Made by a program: the position numbers and the translations under genes. The notes beneath the pieces are model-generated. The model was given only the letters and a program-made list of their open reading frames with translations. It did not search any database and had not been told where the DNA came from. From Paraspadella gotoi (taxonomy: Eukaryota > Chaetognatha), in the NCBI GenBank assembly GCA_051294375.1, contig CM119267.1, forward strand, positions 8,953,709 to 9,017,708: a DNA stretch of 64,000 bases, read 5' to 3'. This document shows, piece by piece, positions 24,746-34,758 of the stretch; position 1 is the stretch's first letter; each line of letters starts with the position of its first letter.

Positions 24746-25033
24746 GGTAATACTTCCCCTTCCTCCCTTTCGGTCTTCGGTTTTCTTATCTTTTCTGGCT
24801 TGCCTCTCTTTCCTCTTTTTCTCTCTCTCTCTGTCTCCTTTAAAAAGAAGTTAGAGAAAGAGAGATAGAAAAACGCAGATAGAGAGAGAGTCTCCCGCCT
24901 CCCCTCACCGCACTCCCTCTCGCGATGTCAAGGAGGTTATGCGGGAATTAAGTGGCGTTATGAGGAATTAAGGCAGGAGCTTTGGCCGAGACTGCAGAAG
25001 GTCGGGTGGAAAATAGAGGGAAGCGAAATCTTT

Positions 25034-25147
25034 ATGGAGTCGAAGACGGATAAAAGGTGGTGGCGAAGAAGGTGGCAGAGGTGGTGGCGAAGAAGGTGGT
25101 GGCGAAGAAAGTTGCAGAGGTGGTGGCGAAGGTTATGGCAAAGATGA
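25034..25147 (+). CDS. Trp/Arg-rich short ORF from a GGTGGCGAAGAA repeat
   Basis: ATG at 25034 opens a 37-codon frame ending in TGA at 25145-25147. After MESKTDK the peptide is almost only Trp and Arg (RWWRRRWQRWWRRRWWRR), because the DNA is an imperfect GGTGGCGAAGAAGGTGGCAG-type repeat. Another frame of the same repeat reads Lys/Val/Ala-rich (KVVAKKVAEVVAKK). Nothing shows which frame, if any, is translated; the composition recalls Trp/Arg-rich antimicrobial peptides only in a general way. Confidence 0.15.
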   Translation: MESKTDKRWWRRRWQRWWRRRWWRRKLQRWWRRLWQR

Positions 25148-25183
25148 AGAAGAGAAAAGCAAGAAAATAGAAAATTTGTTGGG

Positions 25184-25259
25184 ATGGAAAACGCGTCGAA
25201 GGCAAGGGTGGCACGGACTCGCATGGCACAGTTTCAGCCGAACAAATATCTTCATTTTG
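25184..25259 (+). CDS. Candidate first coding exon
   Basis: ATG (25184, in GGGATGG context) starts 25 codons plus one base and ends at a perfect donor (TTTG|GTAAGT, GT at 25260-25261). The peptide is basic and polar: MENASKARVARTRMAQFQPN followed by KYLHF. The exon lies just outside the dispersed repeat beginning near 25300. No matching second exon could be assigned in this window. Confidence 0.4.
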
Positions 25260-25299
25260 GTAAGTTTTTGCGCATGGGCGAAGGAAGCGAAGCCTCAGG

Positions 25300-25960
25300 A
25301 TGGTTTGTTTACATACGACAGACTCAGAGCGAAACGCGGTTCTTTGTCGCGCAGAGTTGCAAAAAGGAGAATGCCTCTTTTTTTGTTTTGGGTGAAAGTT
25401 AAATTTGTTGTTCAAAAACAGGATTGCCTTTATTTTCGTTTTCTTGCTTCTTCGTCTTCTTCGTGCGTCGTCGTCGTCGTCGTGCTTCGTAGATGCACCG
25501 CTTAAATCGCCTCGGCCAAAAAAGAAGGAGGCACAAATCTTTGCGAGCAATTGTCTGGCTGAAACATTCGCTGCGATGCCTGCGGTGTGCCGCCGGGTTT
25601 GCACGGCCGCCGCCGGCCGTAAAGGCCTCCGGAAACTAACCTGTACGCCGTGCGTTAAGGCGCCGAGGCCTCCTTGACGGACGTCGCTCGGCGCTCGTGC
25701 CGGCAACCTGGAGGTAGTCACACCGGTTGGGCTGGAATCGTCAACCTGAGTCACCTCCTCCCCGACGGCACAGCGCGGAGTTTGCCTTGTCAAAGCGGCC
25801 GTAATTTTCCCATTTCCAATAGCACCTTTCACACATGGTTGGCTCTCCCCCCTCCTTGTTCACGTTTCATAACTTTCCCCGCCCCGCTCTCGTCCTCTCT
25901 CGTCTGATCTATCGTCTAGCGGGAATCCCCCGCCTCATCTGACATGAAGCCGGCTCTGTC
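25300..25960 (-). repeat. Dispersed repeat, inverted match to 44840-45430
   Basis: Read in reverse complement it matches 44840-45430 in order: GGGGAAAGTTATGAAA-like, a GGAAATGGGAAAATTACGG-like part, GTCGGGGAGGAGG, CCGAGCGACGTC, CCTTTACGGC, then CATCCTG, AACAAAATTTAAC and CACCCAAA. Divergence is moderate. A 266-codon - strand ORF (25032-25832) spans it but is not kept in the other copy. Confidence 0.7.
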
Positions 25961-26225
25961 TCCGTCTCTCTCTTCTCTTTCGTCTCTCTCTCTCATCTCC
26001 TTTCGCGCCACAAAAATATCCGGCGTTTATGTTATCCGCTCTCGGATAATCCTTTCGGAGGCTCAAGTCGCTGACTACAACTCCACGCGATAAAACAAAA
26101 TCGCCCACAGACTTTTCCTTTTTTTCTTGTTTTTTTCTTTCTTTTGCTTTTTTTTTTCTGGGGGGGTGGACGACGATGGTCGGGGGGCACGGGGGGGGGG
26201 CGTCGTGCGTCGATAGTTGTTAATT
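25961..26225. other. Non-coding stretch with a G-rich patch
   Basis: (CT)-rich then T-rich DNA, ending in G7 and G10 runs at about 26160-26202, just left of the large palindrome. Confidence 0.55.
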
Positions 26226-26837
26226 GTGGGGGTATATTGCACGAGGGTGTGTGCACCGCCTCACGTGCCAACACCATCCTTCAGGGGCAAGAATCGCTAT
26301 TGGCTCAGAGAGGGGAACACTACACATCCGCCGCAGGGCGTAGTGTTCCATGAGCAGGTCTAACCGGACTTCGCCACTGATGAGAGCGGCGTGTGGGCAA
26401 ACAAGCGAGAGGACCGTCCTAGGGTAACCGGGCGCCAGTGGACTGAGGGTGTCACTCTGAGGGTCGGAAAGCCCGCCAAAGGCCAACAGTGGAGATGCCC
26501 CCAATCCACTAATGGGTCATGAACCCAGGCAAACATGGTGGGCAACATATGGGAAAACAGCCAGGTTGCCTGTGATGGGGCCCATTTTGGATCGGGGCAT
26601 CTTTCTCACAGGTTGACTTTGGGGCTTTCCGACCGCTCAGTGACACCTCCAGTCACTGGGCGGCGGTTACGCAACGGTAGGACGGTCTCGCTTTTGGGCC
26701 AACGGCAGTGGGAAGGAAGTCGTTAGGACTTGGTGGATGGAACAGCTACGCGCTGGGATGGTGTGTGTCCCCTCTGAGGCGCAATGGATTTTGGGGCTGA
26801 AGGATGGTGGACGGAGGCGGTGTGAATATACCGCCAC
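26226..26837. mobile_element. 612-bp imperfect palindrome (foldback-type element)
   Basis: The sequence matches its own reverse complement from end to end, centred near 26531. The ends are GTGGGGGTATATT and AATATACCGCCAC. Further paired segments include CACCATCCTTCAG with CTGAAGGATGGTG, CAGAGAGGGGAACAC with GTGTGTCCCCTCTGA, GAGGACCGTCCTA with TAGGACGGTCTC, and GGGTCGGAAAGCCC with GGGGCTTTCCGACC. Pairing is interrupted by small mismatches and indels. GC content is higher than in the flanks and there is no supported ORF. It fits a foldback or MITE-like element, or a long hairpin RNA source. No convincing target-site duplication was seen. Confidence 0.65.
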
Positions 26838-27620
26838 ATTATTTGCCACGTGTTTTGTCGCTTTTTTTTTTCGAAGTATTGTTTTTTTCTGCTGGTGTTA
26901 TCTCTTAATTTCTCTGCTCTCTCTCTCTCTCTCTGCTCTAGTTCTCGTCCAATATTTGCTCACAACTCCGTCGTCCCCGTCGGTCCCTTCTCTCGATCTC
27001 CCTCTCCCAAATCTCCGTCTCTCTTTTCGCACCCCTCTCCCTCTCGTGCTCTTTCACTTCCCTCTCTTTGCTTTTTTCTTTTTTTGCTTTGTGCTCTGAT
27101 TCTATCTCGCTTTTGACCCATGACCCTGCTGCATCAGCTGCCCTTTTTATTTTAAAGGGGCTTCTCAAGAAGTGGCATCTCTTTAAATATTCTTCGCGAT
27201 TTGTCGTTTCTCTATTTTGCTTTTGACTGAAAAAATCGGTTCAAAGTTCAGTCGTAAAAAACTCGCGAGTATTGTAGCGCTTTCTTTTGAGCAGATTGTA
27301 GCTGCCTAATTGAACATAACAACTACAACAACAACAACAACAACGACGACGTAAGTCTCTTCAAGATGTTTAATTTAAGGTTTTGTTGTTTCGTCCACAA
27401 ATTTACTTGAATAACGAGTGCAAACCATTTTTTTTTGCTAGTCTATTTGCTTACATTTATCTCTTTTTCTGTCTCTCTCTCTCTCTTCCTCTCCCTCCCT
27501 GTCTTTCACTCTCTCTTTTATATAATTATATATACATAAATGAATATACTATTTTCTTCTCTCCAATTTGTCTCAACCCCCTTGTCTCTCTATTCCCCCC
27601 GTTTCTCGAGCAAATGCGGG
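26838..27620. other. Non-coding stretch, pyrimidine-rich
   Basis: T-rich and (CT)-rich DNA with a (CAA)n run at about 27322-27345. No gene is supported. Confidence 0.5.
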
Positions 27621-28029
27621 TGCTTAATCGAAAGCGGGATTTAATCTGGCGTGGGTGAGCTGCCGCGCGGTCGGGTCGATTCGAGGATCGCGTCCGGAGG
27701 GCGGGGTGGGTGAGGTGAGGTTTGAATCGGGCGGAGACGAGGGTGGGATCTCGAGAGAGACGGGGTGCGCACCTCCCCCCCACCCCCTTCCCCACGACTC
27801 TCCATTCACGGGCACGGAGTCCCGGGCCGAATTCATTTGAAGCTTCTCGGGGGATCCCGGAGCTTCCAGACTTCGAAAGCCCGAGCGGTTAGTTTCCACA
27901 TTCGAGGAATTCGGGCCGCAGCCGCCACCGCCCAGCGCCCGCTTCGGCGAGGGGGCCGGTCCCCAATGTCGAAATTCGCTCCGGCGCCCGTTTTCTCCAC
28001 CGCTGCGGCGCTTTTTTTTTTTTCTTAGT
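27621..28029. other. GC-rich stretch upstream of a candidate exon
   Basis: A 400-base GC-rich, CpG-rich stretch that ends in a long T-run and TTCTTAG. ORFs occur on both strands and none is preferred. The last 120 bases are repeated at 35437. Confidence 0.45.
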
Positions 28030-28720
28030 TGAAACGCGTCGGGGACGCGAAGGTCCTGCGTTCGAGGCGGGGTCGACCCCTCGATCGAGAATTTGCTGGT
28101 TGCGTCGCATGGCGGTCATAACCTCGACAGAGGGTGCGAAAGAAGTGACGGCGGTTGTGAGTGGAATAAATCAAGATCATCGCACAATAACGACTGTGGA
28201 ATTAGAATCGTCAAAATTTCGTATTCAGTTAACTCTTTATAATCAGCGATTTTACTTTGACGCTACCCTTCGATGCAAGTAACTCGCGGAAAGATTTTAC
28301 TTGACTACTCTCGCCTCTTTTCTCCCTCTCTTCTACTTAATCTCCACCGTCATCATTCATCATTCATCATTTCAATCATCTCCTCTTTTCCTTCTCCTCC
28401 TCCCCTTCCTCCTCCTAACCCCGGGTTCGACGATTCCCGCAGAGAATCTAATGGCATCTGTTTCGGGGCAGGGCTATGGGGGAGACGAGAAGAGAGAGAG
28501 AGAGAGGAGAAAAGAGAAGAGAGAGAGAGAGATGAGAGAGAGAAGAGAGAAGAGAGAGAGAGGCTTTGGATCTTAATTCTCAAATCCTGGGAATTGCGCT
28601 TCGTTTTGACCCGAAGCGAGTGATTTCGAATGCTCGCAAAACGGGGCCATTCTCGCGAAAATGCTAAGGAAACGGGGACCGCTCAGTTTTTTAATCGCCC
28701 ATTTTTTAAAAAACAAGTTG
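27905..28720. repeat. Block A, copy 1
   Basis: Matches 35437-36225 in the same order: GCCGCCACCG, T-run, the candidate exon, a (GA)n part and TTTTTTAAAAAA at the end. Beyond 28720 the copies part: this copy continues into 28.72-31.57 kb, the other goes straight into block B. Confidence 0.85.
28030..28282 (+). CDS. Candidate exon of unknown function with overlapping tRNA-like motif
   Basis: A strong acceptor (T-run then CTTAG, ending 28029) opens a frame that stays open to TAA at 28280. The first part is basic. From Met at 28109 the product looks like an ordinary folded protein: MAVITSTEGAKEVTAVVSGI, then TTVELESSKFRIQLTLYNQR and FYFDATLRCK. The same DNA (28030-28075) also resembles the D-to-T arm part of a tRNA, with GCGTCGG, CGAAGGTCC and GTTCGAGGC, so the head may be SINE-derived. 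In the copy at 35530-35790 the frame is broken by indels. No family is recognised. Confidence 0.4.
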
Positions 28721-28740
28721 AGCAAAAACAATGTCGATCT

Positions 28741-28856
28741 GCCACGATAATTAATTAATTTAATTGATTAATTAATTATATTAAATTAATTAATAGATTA
28801 ATTAATTAATAATAGATTAATTAATTAATTAATTAATAGACAATTAATATAAATTT
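28741..28856. repeat. TTAA/AATT palindromic lattice
   Basis: Over 100 bases made almost only of overlapping ATTAATTAATT units with a few interruptions (TAGA, ATAT). It could form cruciforms. Confidence 0.85.
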
Positions 28857-29799
28857 ATATTCAGCTGTCATCATCGCATGTCCCTTAAAATGATAGTCAG
28901 GACAGTTATTAAATGTTTTGTTACATTTTATCAAAACAAACAAATATTTCCTCTATCTATCGAGCCAGGGCGGGCAAAAGCCCCTGTCTAGATTTTTTTT
29001 TCGTTTAGCTTCTCGGTCTCGCTTTTTTGCAATCATGGCTTTGAAAGTGTGATATCATGGAGTTGAATTTTCATATATGGTCTTCTAATCATAAATCTTT
29101 TAAAAATTCTTCATGTTTTCATATCAATTATTCGTTATTTGTTTATGTTTTATTTACAAAACCAAAAAACGTATTTAATTATATGTCGCCTTCTCTCTTC
29201 TCTCTTTTTCTCCGTCACTGTTTCTTCTAAAACGAGTTACCGGCTCTGCAGCTTCTTCCAGCTTATCCTTTCTCTCTCTCTCTTCTCTCCTCTCTCTTTT
29301 TTTTTTACAAAAAAATTTTTTTAGATATAATGTGGGTTCGACTAATGTTAAAAAAACGATGCGCGCCGAATAGCGGCGCGAACCCGTAGGAAAGCTCACG
29401 CTTACGTTGCGGCGCCATAAGTACTGCTGATTCCTAACGAGGTAAAGGCGGCTGTAGAGCTTCTCTCTACTCTTCTCTCTTTTAATTATTATATATCGCC
29501 TCTTTCTTCTTTCTCTTTTTCTCATGCAGCGGCTGTCTTCTCTCTCTCTCTTTTCTCTCTCTTCTCTCTGTCTCTCTGTCTCTCCTGTTCTGGGTCTGTC
29601 CCTATCTGTCCGATCTTTTGCGTGATCGTTTGTTTTTGAAAAATCTGATTATTTTTTTCCTTCTAAAAATTTTTATTATTGCCATTTATTCCGCGCTTTT
29701 TTCAATAAAAATCCCATATTTCATCGAGATTTTCGTGGATTTATTCTCTTTCTTTCTCTCTACTCTCTCTCATCTCTCTTTCTCTCTCTTCTCTCTTTC

Positions 29800-29851
<52 letters not shown>

Positions 29852-29884
29852 ACTCATACACGCCATTTGGTTTGTTTTATTGAC
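28857..29884. other. Unique non-coding stretch (only in copy 1 of the locus)
   Basis: AT-rich DNA with (CT)n at several points and a GC-rich hairpin CGCGCCG/CGGCGCG at 29362-29380 (loop AATAG). No gene is supported. Confidence 0.5.
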
Positions 29885-30120
29885 TATCATCGCATCAATG
29901 AATGACATCATCGAATCATGATATAGACAATCATCGATCACTGAATGACTATCATCACAGCACGTGAATGACTATCATCGCATCAATAATGATTATCATC
30001 GAATCAATAATCAATCCACGAACGAGAGTTTATGTGTCCACAATCATACATCATAAATTACTATTACATCAATCAATTAGTATTACCTCAATAAATTACT
30101 AGGTACATCAACAATCGTTC
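29885..30120. repeat. Short tandem repeat, GACTATCATCGCATCAATGA type
   Basis: About seven imperfect units of roughly 20-30 bases built on GAATGACTATCATCGCATCA, turning into ATTACTATTACATCAATCAA-like units. Confidence 0.65.
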
Positions 30121-30245
30121 TATCGCCTATGATTCATTCGGTTTTTTTCCCGGTTTTTCGATTTAATTTTCTTATGATAGTGGGCTCTGGCTCGATCTTG
30201 AGTCTTTAAGATTTTTTTATTTCATGTTCTCCTCTCTCTCTCTCG

Positions 30246-30277
<32 letters not shown>

Positions 30278-30401
30278 CTCTCACTCTCTCTGTTCTCCTC
30301 CTCATCTCTCCTTTTTACTGCTAATAGCGACGATCCTTATGCTTTTAAGATTTTTTTTACACTTGCAATCATTTTTCTTCAACTTGCATAATTTTTTCAA
30401 A

Positions 30402-31340
30402 CTTTGCATTCAGTCAGAAACTTTATTATCTAGCTTCTTCACTCACTTTCCTACCGGCCTCACAACATAATTTCATCTCAATCTATCATGGTTAAAATAA
30501 ATAAAAAGATTCAAGGTTAAATGTGACTCATTTTTTTTCATTTAAACTCATCTTCCACTGGTTCGTTTCACTGAAACTTTTATATCAAGCTTTCGTCATC
30601 ACGTTTTCCTACCACACACAAAATTTCAACTCAACCTACTTCCATCAATTATGATTAATTTGAGTTATTTATTGGTTAAAATAAGTAAAAAGATTTTAGT
30701 AAATTATTATGTTTTTTCCATTAAACTAATTTCCACTCACAACGATTCCATCGAAATTTATATCCAGCTTTATCACACACTTTCCTACCCACACACACAA
30801 TAATTGTAATTCCAATCCAACCAGCCAATCCACGAGTTATTGCGAGCTTTGCTAAGATGCGGACGGATGACGGATTGATTTGACTATTACATAATTATTG
30901 ATTAATTTATTATAATTTGATTAATTAACTATTAATATTGATCTTATCTACATAACATCCTGCTAGATACATCTTAATATAAAAGAACAAAAAGAAGCAT
31001 AATCAATTAGCCGTAAATCAGCACAGGTTTTTTCGTTTTTTCCATTACAACTCCATTCATCAAACTATTCCTCGAAACTTGATTTTCTTGTTCAATCACA
31101 CACCTTTCCTACCGCCACAACAAAATTCCAGGTCAATCAGCCCCATCCACTCATGAGCAATTGGTGGTTCAAAAGTGAATATATTTTTTTGTTTTTTCCC
31201 ATTTTAAACTCACTTCCACTCGGACGATCCATCGTAAACTTAATATCCAGCTTCAATCCACACACTACCTATCCACACACAAAATTCAATCTAAATCCAT
31301 CCATCCAATCACGAGTAATTGGTCTGTTTTTTGCTAAGGT
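30402..31340. repeat. Degenerate satellite-like tandem repeat, unit about 150-180 bp
   Basis: Five diverged units share, in order, TTTTTTCCATT, AAACTCATTTCCACT, GATTCCATCGAAACTT, ATATCCAGCTT, ATCACACACTTTCCTACC, CACACACAAAATT and CCAATCCATCCA. Unit starts are near 30402 (partial), 30530, 30710, 31035 and 31195. An AT-rich insertion lies at 30870-31030. The array ends in GCTAAG and (CGGA)n. Confidence 0.7.
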
Positions 31341-31425
31341 GGACGGGTACGGACGGACGGACCGCGACCGAACGGACGGTCGGACGGACGGTACGGACGG
31401 ACAGACAGACGGGACTCGACGGACA
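31341..31425. repeat. (CGGA)n simple repeat
   Basis: Imperfect GACGGACGGACGG array directly following the last satellite-like unit. A related GCGGACGGATGACGGA piece follows an earlier unit at about 30860. Confidence 0.85.
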
Positions 31426-33246
31426 TCATTTTTGCAGTAACTTCTATCCATAATTCGATGTTCTGACATGAGTATAAGTGCATTCGTGCCCGACGAATTA
31501 TTGATGGGGGCGGGACCACGACCGAAAAAGTGAGTTATGAAAAGTGAGTTATGAGAGTCGGGATTCTGCTGATTAAAGCAGATCCGACTAAAAAGTTATT
31601 AATAATTATTAAACGATTAATATCAATTAGAAACCGTGTCATTTGAAAGATTTACTTTTTCAGAGTAACTTCATTATTAGATATTAAAGAAAGTAATTAA
31701 AGAGGACTTAGAAAAATCGAAAACGTAAATTAAATTGTCTCTTTGGAACAGGAAAACTGATTGTGACAATTCAAGAATGGAGAAGGGAAATGAAAAAAAA
31801 AATTGAGATAAAGAATTCCAGACTTGAAATTCAAAGATGGAGAGAGAGAGAGAGAGATAGAGATGAGAGAGAGAGAGGAGAGAGATGAGAGAGAGAGACG
31901 AGAGAGAGAAGACGAGAGAGAGAGAGAGAGAGAGAGACGAGAACGAGGGGATGCGAGCGAGAGAGCTCTTTCCTTGTCGTACTATGACGTATTAACCTTG
32001 TTTAACGACCATTGTCAACCAGGAGAGTCTTAAAGGCGGCGGCGAAAAAAAAGAGAAAAACAGAAACTGACGAGAAAGAGAGACTCGGCGGGAAATTAGA
32101 ACACCCCACCTACTAAAATTCAATTAGTAGCGCCGAACCTGGCAAACGTCTCGTTATAACTTACTTTGCTGAGCGCCCTAATGATTTTTCGCTTTGATTT
32201 TTCCGAAGAATCTTTAGCGTTTCGAGAGATTCGTTACGGTTTACAGATTTTTGCTCGAATCAGTCGCATCCTCTAAAAAAAATTAAAAAATAAAAAACCC
32301 ATTTATTCTCAAGTTTTTTAATTTTTGATTTAAAAGCGCCTCTTTGTTCTGAGAATTTCTTTTCTAGCATACGATCTTAAAGATCACACGGCGTTCCTCT
32401 ATTCCTTAAGTTTCTTCGTCCCTCTACCTATGCCCTCGACTCTACCCTACCTCCCTTTCTCTCCACATTCGACCTCCCCCCTTCCGCCCCCCAGTCCGCC
32501 CCCGTCTCCCTCCCCAACCTTTTCCTCTTTCTTCAAGACGCAATCATGGCTTTCTTCCAGCCTCGTCTCCTTAAACACCATAAAAGGCATCGGGTCTAAT
32601 CGAGCGATCGCCTTGCTTCTCTTGGAACAATCATTAACACATCGGAACTACGCTAATGGTCCGAAGCGAGATGCAGAGGGAGGGAGGGAGATGAGAGAAA
32701 GAGAGAGAGAGAGAGGAGAGAGAGTAGATCGAGGAGACTGGAGAGAGATGAGAGAGAGAGAGAGAGAGAGAGTGGCCCTGGTCTCGTTGTCGGCGGAAGG
32801 GCTGGCTAGAAAGAAGAAAAGGGAAAAACTACTCAAAAAAATAGGGGGGGGAGGTTGGCAAAGGACTCGGCGCGTTTTCATTTTATTGCGAACGACCAGA
32901 CGAACTGAATTGTTGCAGATCGTTAAACATTTATTAAAACGAGATAGGGAGATGAGAGAGAGAGAGAGATGAGAGAGAGAGAGTAGAGAGAGAGAGAGAG
33001 AGAGACGAGAGAGAGTGCTTCTCTTTTCTCTGCATCACCGCGATTGATTTTCCTTCTACGCATTTCTTCCTTTTTCTTCTTTTCGCTTTTTTTGCTTTGC
33101 TTGCTTGTGGTGTTCATTATTTCTTTTATTGGAGGCTTTTTCCGAACTTATCTCTCTCTCCTCTCTATCTCTCTCTCTCTCCTCTCTCTCTCTCTCTACT
33201 CTCTCTCTCTCTCTCTCTCTCCTCTTCTTCTCCTCTCTCTCTACAG

Positions 33247-33430
33247 TACCGGAATTAGGTGGAGGAATCGTGATTTAAGTCTGCGCATTCGAGAATCGAG
33301 GCCTCTCAGTCTTGAAATATTAGGCGCCCGGCACTCGAGCCTCCGGCACGCGGCTCTCGGCGATCCGGCGGCCAAAAAAGAAGCGCTTGATATAACGACG
33401 GCCGGGATAAATCCCGGCGGCCGGATGTGA
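33247..33430 (+). CDS. Candidate terminal exon of unknown function
   Basis: The acceptor is (CT)n followed by CTACAG (ending 33246). The open frame begins TGIRWRNRDLSLRIRESRPL, continues SLEILGARHSSLRHAALGDP and ends in TTAGINPGGRM before TGA at 33428-33430. AATAAA follows at 33575. Its DNA is GC-richer than the flanks. The copy at 39299-39470 has lost bases that break the frame, so either this copy is correct or the frame is chance. The end of the frame holds a hairpin GCCGGGA/TCCCGGC (33401-33418). No family is recognised. Confidence 0.35.
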
Positions 33431-33574
33431 AACGAAGTCCTATGTGAGATGAAATTAACATGTTTACAAAATTTTAAACCATGAATCTTCTTAGGGTTTA
33501 CCAAAAAACTGCCTTTTTATTCATACTTTCGTTTAATTTGATACAGATTACATTAAACAATATTGAAGTTAAAG

Positions 33575-33580
33575 AATAAA
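33575..33580 (+). terminator. Poly(A) signal AATAAA
   Basis: Canonical signal 145 bases after the stop of the candidate terminal exon; also present in the copy near 39608. The area is A-rich, so chance is possible. Confidence 0.3.
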
Positions 33581-33717
33581 TAAAAAGAAAGAAAAGAAAG
33601 AAATAAAAAACTAAAAAATAAAGTTACTTGTTTGAGTGGTAACTATGTAAGTATTTAAGTACTGTAGAGGTGTTTGGGAGTTATCACAATTTTGAAAGTA
33701 TACTCAGCAGTTCGTTG

Positions 33718-33787
<70 letters not shown>

Positions 33788-34095
33788 TGAGTTTCTTTTC
33801 ATGAAGACTTAATTAGTCTCACCTCACTTAAAAGGAGAAAATTCACTCTGATAAATGGAACGGCGCTCCCTGTCGGAAGGCGACGGAATTGGAGCGAGGA
33901 AGGAAAGGGGAGATAAAGAAAGGAAAAGAAAAAGAAAGGGAGCGAATTAAGAAAAAGGAAAGAAAAAGAAAAGGGAGGAGCTCGGAGCGAATAAGGATGG
34001 TCATCGCAGGATCGACGATGCAAAGACTAATATTTTTCGGATGGGCGGCTTTCTGCCAAACCTCTTTCTCTCTTCTCTCCTCTCTCTCTCTCTCT

Positions 34096-34140
<45 letters not shown>

Positions 34141-34407
34141 GAGATGTATATCCCTACCGGAAAAGTGAGTTGAGTGATTGTGCATAGTGCATTGTGGTAT
34201 TCTGAGAGCGAGTCGAAAGTCAGGACATCGCGCGAACCCTTGGGCAATCAGTTTCCAAAGTAATGGCAACGGACTTTCCGATTTTTTCCTTTCGGTTTGT
34301 TACTCGGAATTCATTTCACAAAAGATCAACTCTCCAAGGTTTTTCTTCTTACAGTCGCCCGTCTTCCTTTGACTATTTCTCTCTCTCTATCATCTCTTCT
34401 CTCTTCA

Positions 34408-34451
<44 letters not shown>

Positions 34452-34674
34452 CCCTCTCTCTCTATTGTCTCTCTCCTCTCCCCCACCAGGCGCAATGCAG
34501 GAGAAGCGCTTGAATTTAAGCCTCATCACCGGAATCGCGTACTCGAGTTAAGGACGAAAAAAAAACTTCTTTTTCTTTCTTCCGCTTTTTTTTTTCTCTC
34601 AAATGAACTCGAAAAAAAGATTTTTCTATTAAAGGAGAAAAAAAAGGCGACGGATAGAGAAAAAACTCTTCTTT

Positions 34675-34758
<84 letters not shown>

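Noticed and set aside
25032-25832. 266-codon - strand ORF, among the longest gap-free frames
   Set aside because: It runs through a minisatellite, poly-Asp/Arg and a dispersed repeat. The frame is not kept in the inverted copy at 44840-45430, and two + strand frames with splice support overlap it.
32430-32972. 180-codon + strand ORF in block B
   Set aside because: More than a third is Arg-Glu microsatellite, and the other copies break the frame; no splice or start evidence.
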